Translations under genes and position numbers: made by a program | The notes under the pieces: generated by a model | The model's input: only the letters and a program-made list of their open reading frames with translations | What the model was told of the DNA's origin: nothing | Databases searched by the model: none | In this document: positions 28,245-38,081 of the stretch, piece after piece | Position numbering within the stretch: position 1 is the stretch's first letter | How the letters are laid out: the number at the start of each line of letters is the position of its first letter | DNA from: Pseudomonas sp. ERMR1:02 | Lineage (GTDB): Bacteria > Pseudomonadota > Gammaproteobacteria > Pseudomonadales > Pseudomonadaceae | DNA: 64,000 nt | NCBI RefSeq assembly: GCF_002277815.1 | Contig: NZ_NKJI01000010.1 | Coordinates: 150,331 to 214,330, forward strand | Direction of reading: 5' to 3'

Positions 28245-29060
28245 TCAGAGGCTGTCTTGCGCGCGTGCACGCAAAGAAATTTGTTTGGCGTAAGCCTTGG
28301 GTGACAGGCCCGTGTGCTGGCGGAAACAGCTATAGAACGCCGACAGTGAGTTGAAGCCAGCGGCGAATGCCAGTTCGTCGATGCGCAGCGGCGGCACGGC
28401 GTTATCCAGCGCGGCGAGCAAGTGTTGCAGGCGCGCCTGGTTGACGTAGCGATAGAAGCTCTGGCCGAGCACCTGATTGAGCAGATAAGAAATCTGATTG
28501 CGGCTGTACCCGCACTCCTTCGCCACTCGTTGAAGATCGAGTTCGGGGTCGAGGTAGGGTTGCTGGCGCTGGAAATACTGTTGCAGGTCGTCGGCCATGA
28601 AACTCAATTGGCGCGGCGACAAGCCGAGACGGCTGACTGCCGGGCGCTGCGTTGCTGTGGCTTTACTGGTTGGCTTTTCGTGCACCAGCGAGGCGTACTC
28701 GTTGACTCTCCAGATCAGCCCGTCGCGCACGGTGATGGCCTCGCTGGCGCGCAACGACACCAGCCCTTCACCGCCCCGCAGGGTGATGCGGTACTGAATG
28801 AACGCGGTGTTGCCGTCCAGGCGAATGCGGTCCGAGTGCTCCAGTGCTTCATCGGGATCACGGGGCATGCTGCTGCGCACGTATTCGCGCAACTCGTCCA
28901 GGCCCATCACGCGATTCTGGAAAAAGTCGCTGTACTGAATCTCGGGGTGATACAGCGCCATGACACCGTCCAGATCCCGGTGCTTCCAGCGCAAGTGATA
29001 ACGCATGACCGTCTGGCCCGTGGCCTGGGTTTGCTGCGGTCCATCATCCTCGGCGTGCAT
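28245..29060 (-). CDS. AraC-family regulator with N-terminal SnoaL/NTF2-like domain
   Basis: 271 residues, intact. Residues about 15-130 resemble a SnoaL/NTF2 cone (HLRWKHRDLDGVMALYHPEI, FFQNRVMGLDELREYV, FIQYRITLRGGEG). Residues about 160-265 are an AraC DNA-binding domain (LQRVAKECGYSRNQISYLLN and FAAGFNSLSAFYSCFRQHTG). The usual AraC sensor is a cupin, so an NTF2-like ligand pocket is less common. It lies 50 bp upstream of the FAD amine oxidoreductase and is likely its activator; the ligand could be an amine or its product (inference). Confidence 0.86.
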   Translation of the reverse strand: MHAEDDGPQQTQATGQTVMRYHLRWKHRDLDGVMALYHPEIQYSDFFQNRVMGLDELREYVRSSMPRDPDEALEHSDRIRLDGNTAFIQYRITLRGGEGLVSLRASEAITVRDGLIWRVNEYASLVHEKPTSKATATQRPAVSRLGLSPRQLSFMADDLQQYFQRQQPYLDPELDLQRVAKECGYSRNQISYLLNQVLGQSFYRYVNQARLQHLLAALDNAVPPLRIDELAFAAGFNSLSAFYSCFRQHTGLSPKAYAKQISLRARAQDSL

Positions 29061-29309
29061 AAGGGTCTCGACGAAAAAAGCCGAGCTTGCCGAAGTTTGC
29101 CCTTGCCTTCAATGGTCGATCCGTTGGCGCAACAGGGTCGAACAGTGACCTGTATCAAAAAAATGCAGCAATCGCTAAACGGACTGAAAAAAACACATTG
29201 TTTTCACAGACGGATGCTACTTTTAAATTCTGACACCGGTTGAACCAATGAAGGTTCTTCCCTCCTACATGAGCTAACGGAAGCGCTCGATTAAGAAGGC
29301 GGGCAACAC

Positions 29310-29582
29310 ATGAATATAGGGTTCAGCAAGGTCACTTTTCCAAATGCCTGCCAGCTGATGCGCTGGCATTTTCATCCCATGGGTTTTGAGGCGAGCATGG
29401 ATGCCCCGGGCAGCATGATTGCCCGTTTGTTTGATCGGGCCAGTGGCGAGACCATGATCGCCATTGCCGGCATTCCTTGTGCGACGGTTATGAATGCTGC
29501 TGATGTCGAACGAATAATCGAAGCCGTGGAGGATGAGCTGGAAGCGTTCATTCCACCGCTGGCTCTCAGGAGTTATGCGTGA
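29310..29582 (+). CDS. DUF1652-family protein
   Basis: 90 residues with the hallmark LMRWHFHPMGFEASMDAPGS and RLFDRASGETMIAIAGIPC of DUF1652, a small family common in Pseudomonas. Single domain, cytoplasmic. Followed within 15 bases by a strong terminator, so monocistronic. Function unknown. Confidence 0.92.
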   Translation: MNIGFSKVTFPNACQLMRWHFHPMGFEASMDAPGSMIARLFDRASGETMIAIAGIPCATVMNAADVERIIEAVEDELEAFIPPLALRSYA

Positions 29583-29596
29583 CGGTCGATTGATTG

Positions 29597-29626
29597 TAAA
29601 AAGCCCACATTTTGTGGGCTTTTTGT
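29597..29626 (+). terminator. Rho-independent terminator of the DUF1652 gene
   Basis: AAAAAGCCCACA-TTT-TGTGGGCTTTTTG: an 11- to 12-bp stem flanked by A- and T-tracts, so it can work in both directions. Confidence 0.93.
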
Positions 29627-29634
29627 TGGGTGAT

Positions 29635-29771
29635 TGATCGTTCCCACGCTCTGCGTGGGAATGCCGCCGGGGACGCTCCGCGTCCCGCTACCAATGCAAG
29701 ACGAGCGTTCTGCGCACTGGTGACGCGGAGCGTCACGGGATGCATTCCCACGCAGAGCATGGGAACGATCA
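29635..29771. repeat. 137-bp palindromic repeat, copy 2
   Basis: Same nested inverted repeat as at 7952-8089, with the same outer arms (one mismatch: GCAGAGCATGGGAACGATCA) and inner GACGCTCCGCG/CGCGGAGCGTC arms. The copies differ mainly in the loop. It occupies the space between the DUF1652 terminator and the convergent helicase gene. Confidence 0.88.
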
Positions 29772-29787
29772 GTATCCAAAACAAGAT

Positions 29788-32259
29788 TTATGCCGAAGTC
29801 TTGCCCTGGCGGTGATCGGCAAAGAACGCCTTACCCTTGCCGATCCGGTCCGAAGCCTTAGGGCTGTTGGCGGCTTGGGTGTCCTGCCCATCGACATACC
29901 AGTAACAATGACTCACCGCCCGGGTGATACCCACATACGCCAGGCGCAGAATTTCGTCTTTCTGCGCATTGTCGTACGGCTCACTGTCGCCGACCTTGCC
30001 CAGACCCGCCATGCGGTACACCTGATTCTTGTAAGGCGAACTCGTCAGGTGCTGACAATCGCCGAGCAGGAAAACCGCGTCAGCCTGCAAGCCCTTGGCA
30101 CTGTGATAGGTCAGGTGTTTCAGACGTCGGGCTTCATGCGGCAAGCTAGAATCAACATTAACTACAGACTGAATATGCTCTTCTATCAATAACTTATCGC
30201 TGCTTTTTCGATAAAGCATCAAGATTGAATCACCCTTCCGGTAATGCTCGATCAGCCGTTTAGCCATGCCTTGATCATCGCGATCGAACACATTGACCGG
30301 CTGTAAATCCTTCTGCTCGCCGCTGGCCTTGGCCTTCTTGCCGGCAATTGCCGGCGCGGCACGCACGATGTGTTCGGCGGCGTCGATGATGTACTGATGG
30401 CTGCGGTAGTTGTCGCTGAGCATGACTTTGGTGGTGCTCGGTGAAGAGAATTCCTTGTTGAACTCCATGAAATAGCTCGGTGAACTGCCGCGCCAGCCGT
30501 AAATCGATTGCCAATCGTCCCCGACGCAGAGCAACGATGAGCGCTGGGCGCCGCGCCCCACGTGCATGGCCGGGCCGCGCCGGCGGATCTCGGCGAGGCT
30601 GGCGCGAATCCACGAGACTATCTGTGGCGATACGTCCTGAAATTCGTCGATCATCAAGTGCGACAACGGTCGAAGCAGATCATCGCTGAGCAGTTTGAGA
30701 TTCTCCGGGGAATGTTCACTGAACAGGGCAAACATCCGGTTGTAAGTCATGATCGGCGGTTTCTGGTCGAGCAGATGGTCTTCCAGGGCTCGCCAATACA
30801 GGCTCAGGGCCTCGAAGAAAAACCGGTCGGGATCGTCCCTGGAAAAGCTCATCTGGCTGACGGCGTTCGGAACATCCAGACCGAGGTTCTCGATGAACCC
30901 GGCTGCCGCGACAAAACAGTCCAGCAACGGTGCGGCAGCCAGCTCGCCCTTGACCTTGTAATCGAAGCCCGGTCCGGCGCTGGCATCGCCGGCAAGTGAC
31001 GCTAAAACACGCTTTGATGATTCGTAACTATCCAGCCATATCAATGGCTTACGACAGAAAGCTTGAAACAGGGTGCGTTTTACTGCCCACTCTGCGCGCA
31101 CCGTCAGCTTGGCGTTCTGACGGCTGACCTGCGGGTTTTCCCGAGGATCAAACCCCAGCACTACCCAGGCGTCAATGGACGGAATGTAGCCGTGGCAATG
31201 GAAAGTCGAGCCGTTGATATCAAATGTCTGGCGCTTCGGTTCGATGCCTTTGATTGGCCAGGCACCCGCCCTAAACCACAAGTCCTCAACAGTGTCGCAG
31301 AGCTCTTCGTCACGCTTGGCGGCCAGTTCGGTTACGGCCATGCGCTTTTGTACATCCGGGTGATCGCGCTCCAGCTCCTTGAGTTGCAGAGCGTGGCGCG
31401 ACAACGGCTGGATCAGTTCGCGAAAGCGTTCATCGCGGGTATGCAAGGCGTGATAACAGGCGTTGAGTTGCTGGCGCTGGGCATCGTTGATGCGCAGGTC
31501 GAACGGATTGCTGTCCACCTCGTCATCGCCGGTTTGCTTCAGGCTGAGGTTTTCGAAGGCTTGCAAGCGTTCGAAGCCCGGCAAGCTGCGGACCATCGGC
31601 AGAATCCGCGAATGGAAGGTGCGCACCAGATCCCGCGCCTCCTTGAAGCTGAGCGCCCGGCCCCAGAGTGCAAACAGTTCGATCAGCTTGTTGATGAAGT
31701 CCTTGCGCGACTCGCGGGTGAACGTCACCACAGTCATCGAGCTCAACTCGAACCCCAGGTAATGGGTCAGCAAGACAATGCGCAGCACCAGCGTGGTTGA
31801 TTTACCCGCGCCGGCGCCGGCGATCACCGATGTTGAAGGCGTGTCGCTGAAAATCATTTTCCACTGGGCCGCGCTCGGTTGCGCATGTACCGGCAGCAGT
31901 CGGGCGACATCGGCCTTCATGCGCTTTTTCAGCTCGGCATTGAGCGGCAGGCGCCAGTCGTCGAACAGATGATCATCGATGTTCGGTGGCCGATGCTCGG
32001 TACACCGCGAATCGCGAATCAGCAAAACCTGCCGGCCTTCTTCCAGCCCTTCGAGCTTGCCTTCCTCGTAGCCGTACTCCACCCCGGCAATATGCCCGCT
32101 GCGAAAGCCATCCGCCTGTCCGTGTAGCCAGGACGCACGGTGCTGTGCACGCAGGCGCGTCAGGCCGTGGCCAAAGAAGCGGGCGGCCAGGCGCTTGAGC
32201 AGCGGCATTTCGGCCAGAGGACGAAGTTCAGGCGGAAGATCGGGGGTGTGTTGCGACAC
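29788..32259 (-). CDS. UvrD/Rep-family DNA helicase (helicase IV-like)
   Basis: 823 residues, intact, starting at GTG with GGAG nine bases before. Superfamily 1 motifs: Walker A AGAGAGKST 147-155, IDEFQDVS (motif II), GDDWQSIYGWRG (III), LSDNYRSHQYI (IV), TYHSAKGLQADAVFLLG (V) and YVGITRAVSHCYW (VI). The N-terminal 130 residues (LARLFGH..-like arginine-rich start and EYGYEEGKLEGLEEGRQ coiled stretch) precede the split ATPase core. Predicted 3'-5' translocase in DNA repair or recombination. No partner in the immediate neighbourhood. Confidence 0.88.
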   Translation of the reverse strand: MSQHTPDLPPELRPLAEMPLLKRLAARFFGHGLTRLRAQHRASWLHGQADGFRSGHIAGVEYGYEEGKLEGLEEGRQVLLIRDSRCTEHRPPNIDDHLFDDWRLPLNAELKKRMKADVARLLPVHAQPSAAQWKMIFSDTPSTSVIAGAGAGKSTTLVLRIVLLTHYLGFELSSMTVVTFTRESRKDFINKLIELFALWGRALSFKEARDLVRTFHSRILPMVRSLPGFERLQAFENLSLKQTGDDEVDSNPFDLRINDAQRQQLNACYHALHTRDERFRELIQPLSRHALQLKELERDHPDVQKRMAVTELAAKRDEELCDTVEDLWFRAGAWPIKGIEPKRQTFDINGSTFHCHGYIPSIDAWVVLGFDPRENPQVSRQNAKLTVRAEWAVKRTLFQAFCRKPLIWLDSYESSKRVLASLAGDASAGPGFDYKVKGELAAAPLLDCFVAAAGFIENLGLDVPNAVSQMSFSRDDPDRFFFEALSLYWRALEDHLLDQKPPIMTYNRMFALFSEHSPENLKLLSDDLLRPLSHLMIDEFQDVSPQIVSWIRASLAEIRRRGPAMHVGRGAQRSSLLCVGDDWQSIYGWRGSSPSYFMEFNKEFSSPSTTKVMLSDNYRSHQYIIDAAEHIVRAAPAIAGKKAKASGEQKDLQPVNVFDRDDQGMAKRLIEHYRKGDSILMLYRKSSDKLLIEEHIQSVVNVDSSLPHEARRLKHLTYHSAKGLQADAVFLLGDCQHLTSSPYKNQVYRMAGLGKVGDSEPYDNAQKDEILRLAYVGITRAVSHCYWYVDGQDTQAANSPKASDRIGKGKAFFADHRQGKTSA

Positions 32260-32535
32260 GCGGACGGACTCCAGGGTGTGAGGCTGTTGAGGGCTATGGT
32301 GTCTGCATTTGCCGTTGAGTTCTAGTGAAATGCTTATGACTCATTGGCTTATGCGATGAACTGAAGGCTGGATGAGAATATTTCGAGGTTGTTTTATATC
32401 AGCCGTTTCGATTGTTATGAGGCATTTTTTACGCTTTTTATCGATCGTTGCCTGACGGATGATGACCGTCATCAACCACCGGTCTCTTCGTGGCTCAGGC
32501 ACTTTGCCCCATGACGAACCTTTCAGGAGACGATC

Positions 32536-33231
32536 ATGCTTGAACTCAGACCTTTCAAATCGCTTGGTGGCGCGCACCACGGTTGGCTGGATGCCCATCA
32601 CCATTTTTCGTTCGCCGAGTACCATGACCCCAAGCGTATGAACTGGGGCAACCTGCGGGTGTGGAACGACGACGTGATCGCCCCCGGCACCGGTTTCCCG
32701 CAGCACCCGCACCGGGACATGGAGATCATTACGTATGTACGTGAAGGTGCCATTACCCACCAGGACAACCTTGGCAACAAGGGTCGTACTGAAGCGGGTG
32801 ACGTTCAGGTCATGAGCGCCGGCACCGGCATCGCCCACAGCGAATACAACCTGGAAGCGACGCCGACCAAGATCTTCCAGATCTGGATCATCCCCAACGA
32901 ATCGGGCCTGGCACCGTCCTGGGGCGCCAAACCGTTCCCTGAAGGTCAGCGCGAAGGCTTTGTAACCCTGGCCAGCGGCAAGGCGGGCGACGATCAGAGT
33001 CTGCGCATTCGTGCCGACGCACGGCTGGTGGCGGCGAACCTCAAGGCGGGCGAAAGCGCCGAATATCATCTGGACAGCGGCCGTCGTGCTTACTTGGTAC
33101 CGGCCACTGGTATCATTGAAGTCAATGGCTTGCGTGCACAAGCTCGAGACGGTATTGCAGTTGCCGATGAGCAGGTGTTGCGGGTGACGGCGATTGAGGA
33201 CAGTGAGATTGTTTTGGTGGATTTGGCTTGA
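32536..33231 (+). CDS. Pirin-family protein (YhhW-like)
   Basis: 231 residues, a bicupin. Start preceded by AGGAGA. Metal ligands are H57 and H59 in FPQHPHRDME, and H101 and E103 in GIAHSEYN, matching bacterial pirins with quercetinase activity. The N-terminal HHGWLDAHHHFSFAEYHDP is diagnostic. Monocistronic, ending in a strong terminator. Cytoplasmic; physiological substrate in pseudomonads unclear. Confidence 0.93.
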   Translation: MLELRPFKSLGGAHHGWLDAHHHFSFAEYHDPKRMNWGNLRVWNDDVIAPGTGFPQHPHRDMEIITYVREGAITHQDNLGNKGRTEAGDVQVMSAGTGIAHSEYNLEATPTKIFQIWIIPNESGLAPSWGAKPFPEGQREGFVTLASGKAGDDQSLRIRADARLVAANLKAGESAEYHLDSGRRAYLVPATGIIEVNGLRAQARDGIAVADEQVLRVTAIEDSEIVLVDLA

Positions 33232-33248
33232 TCCGGTAAATGCAGTGC

Positions 33249-33287
33249 AAAAAAAGGGGCGACCGTGAATGGTCGCCCCTTTTTTCT
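33249..33287. terminator. Bidirectional terminator between pirin and pgm
   Basis: AAAAAAAGGGGCGACC-GTGAAT-GGTCGCCCCTTTTTT: a 10-bp GC stem with A- and T-tracts on both sides, between convergent genes. A single REP unit follows at about 33319-33346. Confidence 0.95.
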
Positions 33288-33360
33288 GATCGAATATTTT
33301 TGGTGCCTGGGCTGCCGTCTTCGCGGGCAAGCCTCGCTCCTACAGCGATGGGGCCATCAT

Positions 33361-35007
33361 TTATTTCGCAGAAATCGCGCCATCCACCAACGTCTGAGCT
33401 TCCGCCACCAACTGCTTCAGATGCACATCGCTGACGAAGCTTTCCGCATAGATCTTGTAGATATCCTCGGTACCCGACGGACGCGCCGCGAACCAGCCGT
33501 TCTCGGTCATGACCTTCAGGCCGCCAATGGCCTGATCGTTGCCCGGGGCGTGGCTGAGGATGCTCTGGATCGATTCGCCCGCCAGTTCGGTCGAAGTGAC
33601 TTGGGCCGGCGACAGCTTGCTCAGCAGGGCTTTCTGCTCCGGGTTGGCCTTGGCATCGACACGTACCGAGAACGGTTCGCCCAGCTCATCGGTCAGTGCG
33701 CGATAGGCCTGGCTTGGGTCACGACCGGTGCGAGCGGTCATTTCGGCTGCCAGCAGCGCCGGGATCAGGCCGTCCTTGTCAGTACACCAGACGCCGCCGT
33801 CCTTGCGCAGGAACGATGCACCGGCGCTCTCTTCACCGCCAAAGCCCAAGGAGCCGTCGAACAGGCCATCGGCAAACCACTTGAAGCCGACCGGTACTTC
33901 GTACAAACGACGACCCAGGCGTTTGGCCACGCGATCGATCAGGCCGCTGCTGACCACGGTTTTGCCCACGGCGGCATCGGCGCGCCAATGCGGACGGTTC
34001 TGGAACAGGTAATCAATGGAGACCGCGAGGTAGTTGTTCGGTGCCAGCAGGCCACCGGACGGAGTAACGATGCCATGACGGTCGTGATCCGGGTCGCAGG
34101 CAAACGCCACGTCGAAGCGCTCTTTGAGTCCGATCAGGCCCTGCATGGCGTAAGTGGACGATGGATCCATGCGGATCTGGCCATCCCAGTCGACGGTCAT
34201 GAACCGGAAAGTCGGATCAACCTGCTTGTTCACCACATCCAGATCAAGGCGGTAATGCTCGGCAATCGCCGACCAGTAACGCACCCCTGCTCCACCCAGC
34301 GGATCCACACCCAGACGCAGCTTGGCATCACGGATGGCATCGAAGTCGATCACGTTGATCAGGTCGGCGACGTAGGTGTTCACATAGTCGTGACGATGAG
34401 TGGTGCTGGCCTTCAGAGCCTGTTCGTAGCTGATTCGTTTGACGCCGGCGAGCTTGTTGCTAAGCAGCTCGTTGGCCTTGGCTTCGATCCACTTGGTGAT
34501 GTGGGTATCGGCCGGGCCACCGTTGGTAGGGTTGTATTTGTAGCCACCGCTTTGCGGCGGGTTGTGCGACGGCGTAATGACGATGCCGTCCGCCAGGCCC
34601 GAGGTGCGCCCGCGGTTGTAGCAAAGAATCGCATGGGAAATGGCCGGGGTCGGCGTGTATTCGTCGCCTTCGGCAATCATCACCGTCACGCCGTTGGCTG
34701 CCAGCACTTCCAGGGCGCTGGCGCCGGCCGGCGTGGACAATGCGTGAGTGTCGATGCCGACAAACAATGGCCCATCGATGCCTTGCGCTTCGCGATACAG
34801 GCAAATTGCCTGACTGATCGCCAGGACGTGCCACTCGTTGAAACTCAGGTCGAAGGAGCTGCCCCGGTGCCCGGACGTGCCAAAAGCCACGCGCTGGGTC
34901 GAGATAGCGGCATCAGGCTGGCCGGTGTAATACGCCGTTACCAGTCGTGGGATGTCGACCAACAACTCTGCCGGTGCCGGTTTACCCGCAAAATGACTGA
35001 GTGTCAT
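33361..35007 (-). CDS. pgm: Phosphoglucomutase (alpha-D-glucose phosphate-specific)
   Basis: 548 residues, full length. The catalytic phosphoserine loop is TPSHNPP with S147. The Mg2+-binding motif is ACDPDHDRHGIVT, the sugar-specificity loop GFGGEESAGAS, and the phosphate-binding loop ARPSGTEDIYKIYAES near the end. N-terminal AFGTSGHRGSS is conserved. AGAGG precedes the ATG. It interconverts glucose-1- and glucose-6-phosphate in the cytoplasm, feeding glycogen/trehalose and envelope sugar synthesis. Convergent with pirin. Confidence 0.96.
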   Translation of the reverse strand: MTLSHFAGKPAPAELLVDIPRLVTAYYTGQPDAAISTQRVAFGTSGHRGSSFDLSFNEWHVLAISQAICLYREAQGIDGPLFVGIDTHALSTPAGASALEVLAANGVTVMIAEGDEYTPTPAISHAILCYNRGRTSGLADGIVITPSHNPPQSGGYKYNPTNGGPADTHITKWIEAKANELLSNKLAGVKRISYEQALKASTTHRHDYVNTYVADLINVIDFDAIRDAKLRLGVDPLGGAGVRYWSAIAEHYRLDLDVVNKQVDPTFRFMTVDWDGQIRMDPSSTYAMQGLIGLKERFDVAFACDPDHDRHGIVTPSGGLLAPNNYLAVSIDYLFQNRPHWRADAAVGKTVVSSGLIDRVAKRLGRRLYEVPVGFKWFADGLFDGSLGFGGEESAGASFLRKDGGVWCTDKDGLIPALLAAEMTARTGRDPSQAYRALTDELGEPFSVRVDAKANPEQKALLSKLSPAQVTSTELAGESIQSILSHAPGNDQAIGGLKVMTENGWFAARPSGTEDIYKIYAESFVSDVHLKQLVAEAQTLVDGAISAK

Positions 35008-35132
35008 GCAAAACCTCTGGAATAGAGTGGTTCAGGAATGGATCGCAGTTTACTGGCAGTTTGACCGCGGCGCGACGTTATCGATCCCGGCTCGACTCAA
35101 GCGCAATGTTATAAGCCCCATACAGGCCAGCT

Positions 35133-36533
35133 TCAGTCTATCGACTCCCTGCGCAAAGCATCTCCCAACAAGTCCAGTGCGGTGGCGAGGTCATGATCGC
35201 TGCCGAAGCTATGACTCAAGCGCAAATGTTGCGTATGCAGGCCCTGGAGGCTGAACAGTTCTCCCGGCGCTATCACCACCTGATGCTTGAGCAGGCGCTG
35301 GAACACCTGGCGTACATCGACCCGTCGCAACGAGCGGACCCAGACCGTTGCGCCACCCTCAGGCTCGACGAACTGCAGCGCGTCACCCATTCGCTCGCAC
35401 AGCAAGTTTGTCATCTGCATTTTGCTGTCGTTGAGCCTGCGCCGCAGCAATTGCAAGTGTTGATCGATGCGTCCATTGCCGTACAAACGGGCAATGGCTT
35501 TCTGGCGAATCGCTGACAGGCGGAAGGCCCGCAGCAAAAAGTGCCGCTGCCATTCGGCGCTCAGATGGCGAGAGAGCAAATAACCGTAGGGAGCCTCTGG
35601 CCCGATGATTTTCTCGAACGTGGAAAATATTATCAGCCGTTGCGGCGCCAACAGATCGCGAAACCGCAGGCCAGGGACCTCGAATCCCAGTTCACCGTAA
35701 CAGTCATTTTCCAGTACCCAGCAGTCATACCGGCCCAGCAACTGCGCAACGGCTTGTCGATCGTCGTCCGGCGCCTGGCTGCCACGGGGCATGTTCAAAC
35801 CGGATGAAACCATCACCAGGCGTACCGGCTCGCTTTCCAGCAGTTTCTTGAGACGTTCGTGATGCAGTCTTCCATTGGCCCGCAGAGGCCATTCGATTAC
35901 GCGCACGCCCGCCGCCTGAAAGAGGCGCAGTATCACCCAGTCGCAAGGTGATTCGACCACCACTGTGGCGTCCCTGAGGCACAACACGCCAATCAGAATT
36001 TCCAGCACGCCGCGAAGATCCGCGCCGATGTAAACATCATCGGCGTGCCAGCAGCGCACAGGCGAAGTGGTGTAGCGCGCGGCCAATGCCATGCGCAGTT
36101 CCAGTTCGCCGCAGGGTTGCGAATTCGGTTGCAGCTGGCGCGGATATTGGCGCAGAAGCTCTCTTTCCTGCAGTAACAGTGGACTGTCGATCGGCTGCAA
36201 CAACGCCGGTTCATCGCTGCTCAGGACCAGCATTCCAGGACGCCGAGTATTGATATAGACGCTTTCGAGCAAGTCGTTGCCACTGTAATGCGTGCTGATG
36301 GCGGGTGCCGGCAACGCGTAATAACCGGACTTGGCCACCGAGTACACCCGCCCTTCTTTCTCCAGCAGCGAGTAAGCGTACTGAATGGTGGAGATCGACA
36401 CGTTCAGGCGTTCGGCCAAATGGCGCAACGAAGGCAGGCGCACGCGCGCATCGCTGGCGATTTCGCCGATCACGCAGGTCAAGTAACGGTACACCGCCTG
36501 ATAGGCGAAATCGGTTTCACGTGGCCCCTTCAT
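35133..36533 (-). CDS. MocR-type regulator (GntR wHTH plus aminotransferase-like domain)
   Basis: 466 residues. The winged helix at about 8-75 (RLPSLRHLAERLNVSISTIQYAY) is followed by a fold-type I aminotransferase-like domain. The PLP-site residues look retained but in altered context: D277 in LENDCYGE and K308 in FSTFEKIIGPEAPYGYL, where standard MocR proteins have S-x-S-K. N247 sits in NMPRGS in place of NPTG. Probably still PLP-binding and regulatory rather than catalytic. The next gene upstream, 67 bp away on the same strand, encodes an unknown protein. Confidence 0.87.
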   Translation of the reverse strand: MKGPRETDFAYQAVYRYLTCVIGEIASDARVRLPSLRHLAERLNVSISTIQYAYSLLEKEGRVYSVAKSGYYALPAPAISTHYSGNDLLESVYINTRRPGMLVLSSDEPALLQPIDSPLLLQERELLRQYPRQLQPNSQPCGELELRMALAARYTTSPVRCWHADDVYIGADLRGVLEILIGVLCLRDATVVVESPCDWVILRLFQAAGVRVIEWPLRANGRLHHERLKKLLESEPVRLVMVSSGLNMPRGSQAPDDDRQAVAQLLGRYDCWVLENDCYGELGFEVPGLRFRDLLAPQRLIIFSTFEKIIGPEAPYGYLLSRHLSAEWQRHFLLRAFRLSAIRQKAIARLYGNGRIDQHLQLLRRRLNDSKMQMTNLLCERMGDALQFVEPEGGATVWVRSLRRVDVRQVFQRLLKHQVVIAPGELFSLQGLHTQHLRLSHSFGSDHDLATALDLLGDALRRESID

Positions 36534-36600
36534 GGGAACGGACCATGGCCTTGACGCCGCTTTTCACGCAGGGTCTGGGGGGCTGTCAATCCGCGCACTC

Positions 36601-38081
36601 TCAGCGACCTGCTGACCGTTCACCCGCCATGGATGAGTCGTCGTCGGTGTCGAATTCCCCATCCTGATCGCCGGTTGCCGATTCAACTGCCCTGCTCTCA
36701 TTTGCGGGCACCGGCCCCAGGCGAGAGAGCTTGCCAATCAGGCTGACCGACAACCCGCTGACATCGACCATCCATTGCATGATCTGATCAGCGACCGGAT
36801 ACCCCTGCATCGCCCGGTGCAACTCCGGCATGGCCACCAGCATGCCGGGATGGCACCGTCGTAGAAAACGTTCGAGGTTCGCGGCATTGTCACCAAAAGG
36901 CGCAAACAACAGGCACACCAATTGAGCCTCGTTCAGGCCAAGACTGCGTTGCGCCTCGGCAGCCGCGCGTGCACGCAGCTCCGCCAGCGTAACCGGATTG
37001 CCGAACGCCTCCACCGCCTGTTCGCACAAACGCTCCGGCAGTTGCTTGCGGCGCATCATCACCAAGGCCCTTTGCAGGTATTGGGCAACGCCCGCCTCGT
37101 AGGTACGACCTTGCAAAAAGCAGGCTTGCAGCCCTCGCACATGGGCCGAAACCGGGAGGCTGACGTATTCATTGTCACTGAGCTGTGCCGACAACTCGTC
37201 TGCCTGGAATCCGAGAAACTCGGTAAGCAATGGCCAACGCTCCTCCAGATTGCTCACCAGCATGTCGTGGATGTCGATGAGCGTCGCGCGGCGACAGGTT
37301 TCAAACTGGTCGGCCGGGCGCCAAAGCTGCTGGTCATCCTCGGTGTAAAACCGCTGATAGCCTTTGCTGCCGATTTCGTCGAGCAACGCGAACAACCCTG
37401 CGTTGCCTGGCTCATGATGGTTCGAGGCCTGTAGGCCGGCCTTGGCCGCCGCTCGTCGCAAACCTTCGATGAACTGCTTCTGCTGGCGAGGTGTGTCGCT
37501 GCTGATCATGGCATCGACACCGTGGTTCCAGCGTGCGATCTGCCCGTAGAACTCACCGGCGGCCAGATAGCCGTCATCCAACAGATCAAGTGGTCCGTCC
37601 CAGACTCGACGATGTCCCAACATCAGCAGGTTCGTGCGATTGGATTCGCGCCCGGCCGCGGAAATCGGCGCCGCGTGGTCGAACGGCAGGACCTCCCTGT
37701 TATCAACCATCAGGACTTCAACCCGTGGATCGTCATAGACGAATAGCGCGTTACAGGTGCGATGGATGTTTTCCAGTGCAATCGGGTTGCTGCCGTTCAG
37801 CCGCAAGGTCGCCACCCGCAACTGGAATGTCGCCGGCGCCCGACTGGCGATCGTGAGTTGTGCGGCGCGCAGCAACGCCAGGCTGTAGCAACTGTCGCGG
37901 GAACCTGACTGGATCGCCAGCACCTTGAATTCACCGATTCGTTGCATGCCCCGGCGGCAACCGCCAAGCGTTGAATCAACAACTGCAGTGCCGTTCGCTC
38001 GGCACGGGAAAAGAAACCCAGCAATCGCTGCAGCACTTGTTGATAGACATAGTTCATCGCTTGCTCATGAATATTGGTCAT
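36601..38081 (-). CDS. Conserved protein of unknown function, frameshifted
   Basis: About 494 residues when one G is restored near 37947 (GGGGCATGC; the frames then join as AVAAGGMQRIGEFKV). It starts MTNIHEQAMNYVYQQVLQRL. Features: a mixed alpha/beta first third (FKVLAIQSGSRDSCYSLALL), a WDGPLDLLDDGYLAAGEFY segment, a helical middle (YLQRALVMMRRKQLPERLCE) and a disordered acidic tail (SATGDQDGEFDTDDDSS). No signal peptide or membrane helix. I do not recognise a family. It precedes the MocR gene on the same strand. Confidence 0.72.

Noticed and set aside
33265..35025. 586-codon open frame on the plus strand
   Set aside because: Exact antisense of pgm; long mirror frames are common in GC-rich genes and its composition (Gln/Arg/His-rich) matches no family.
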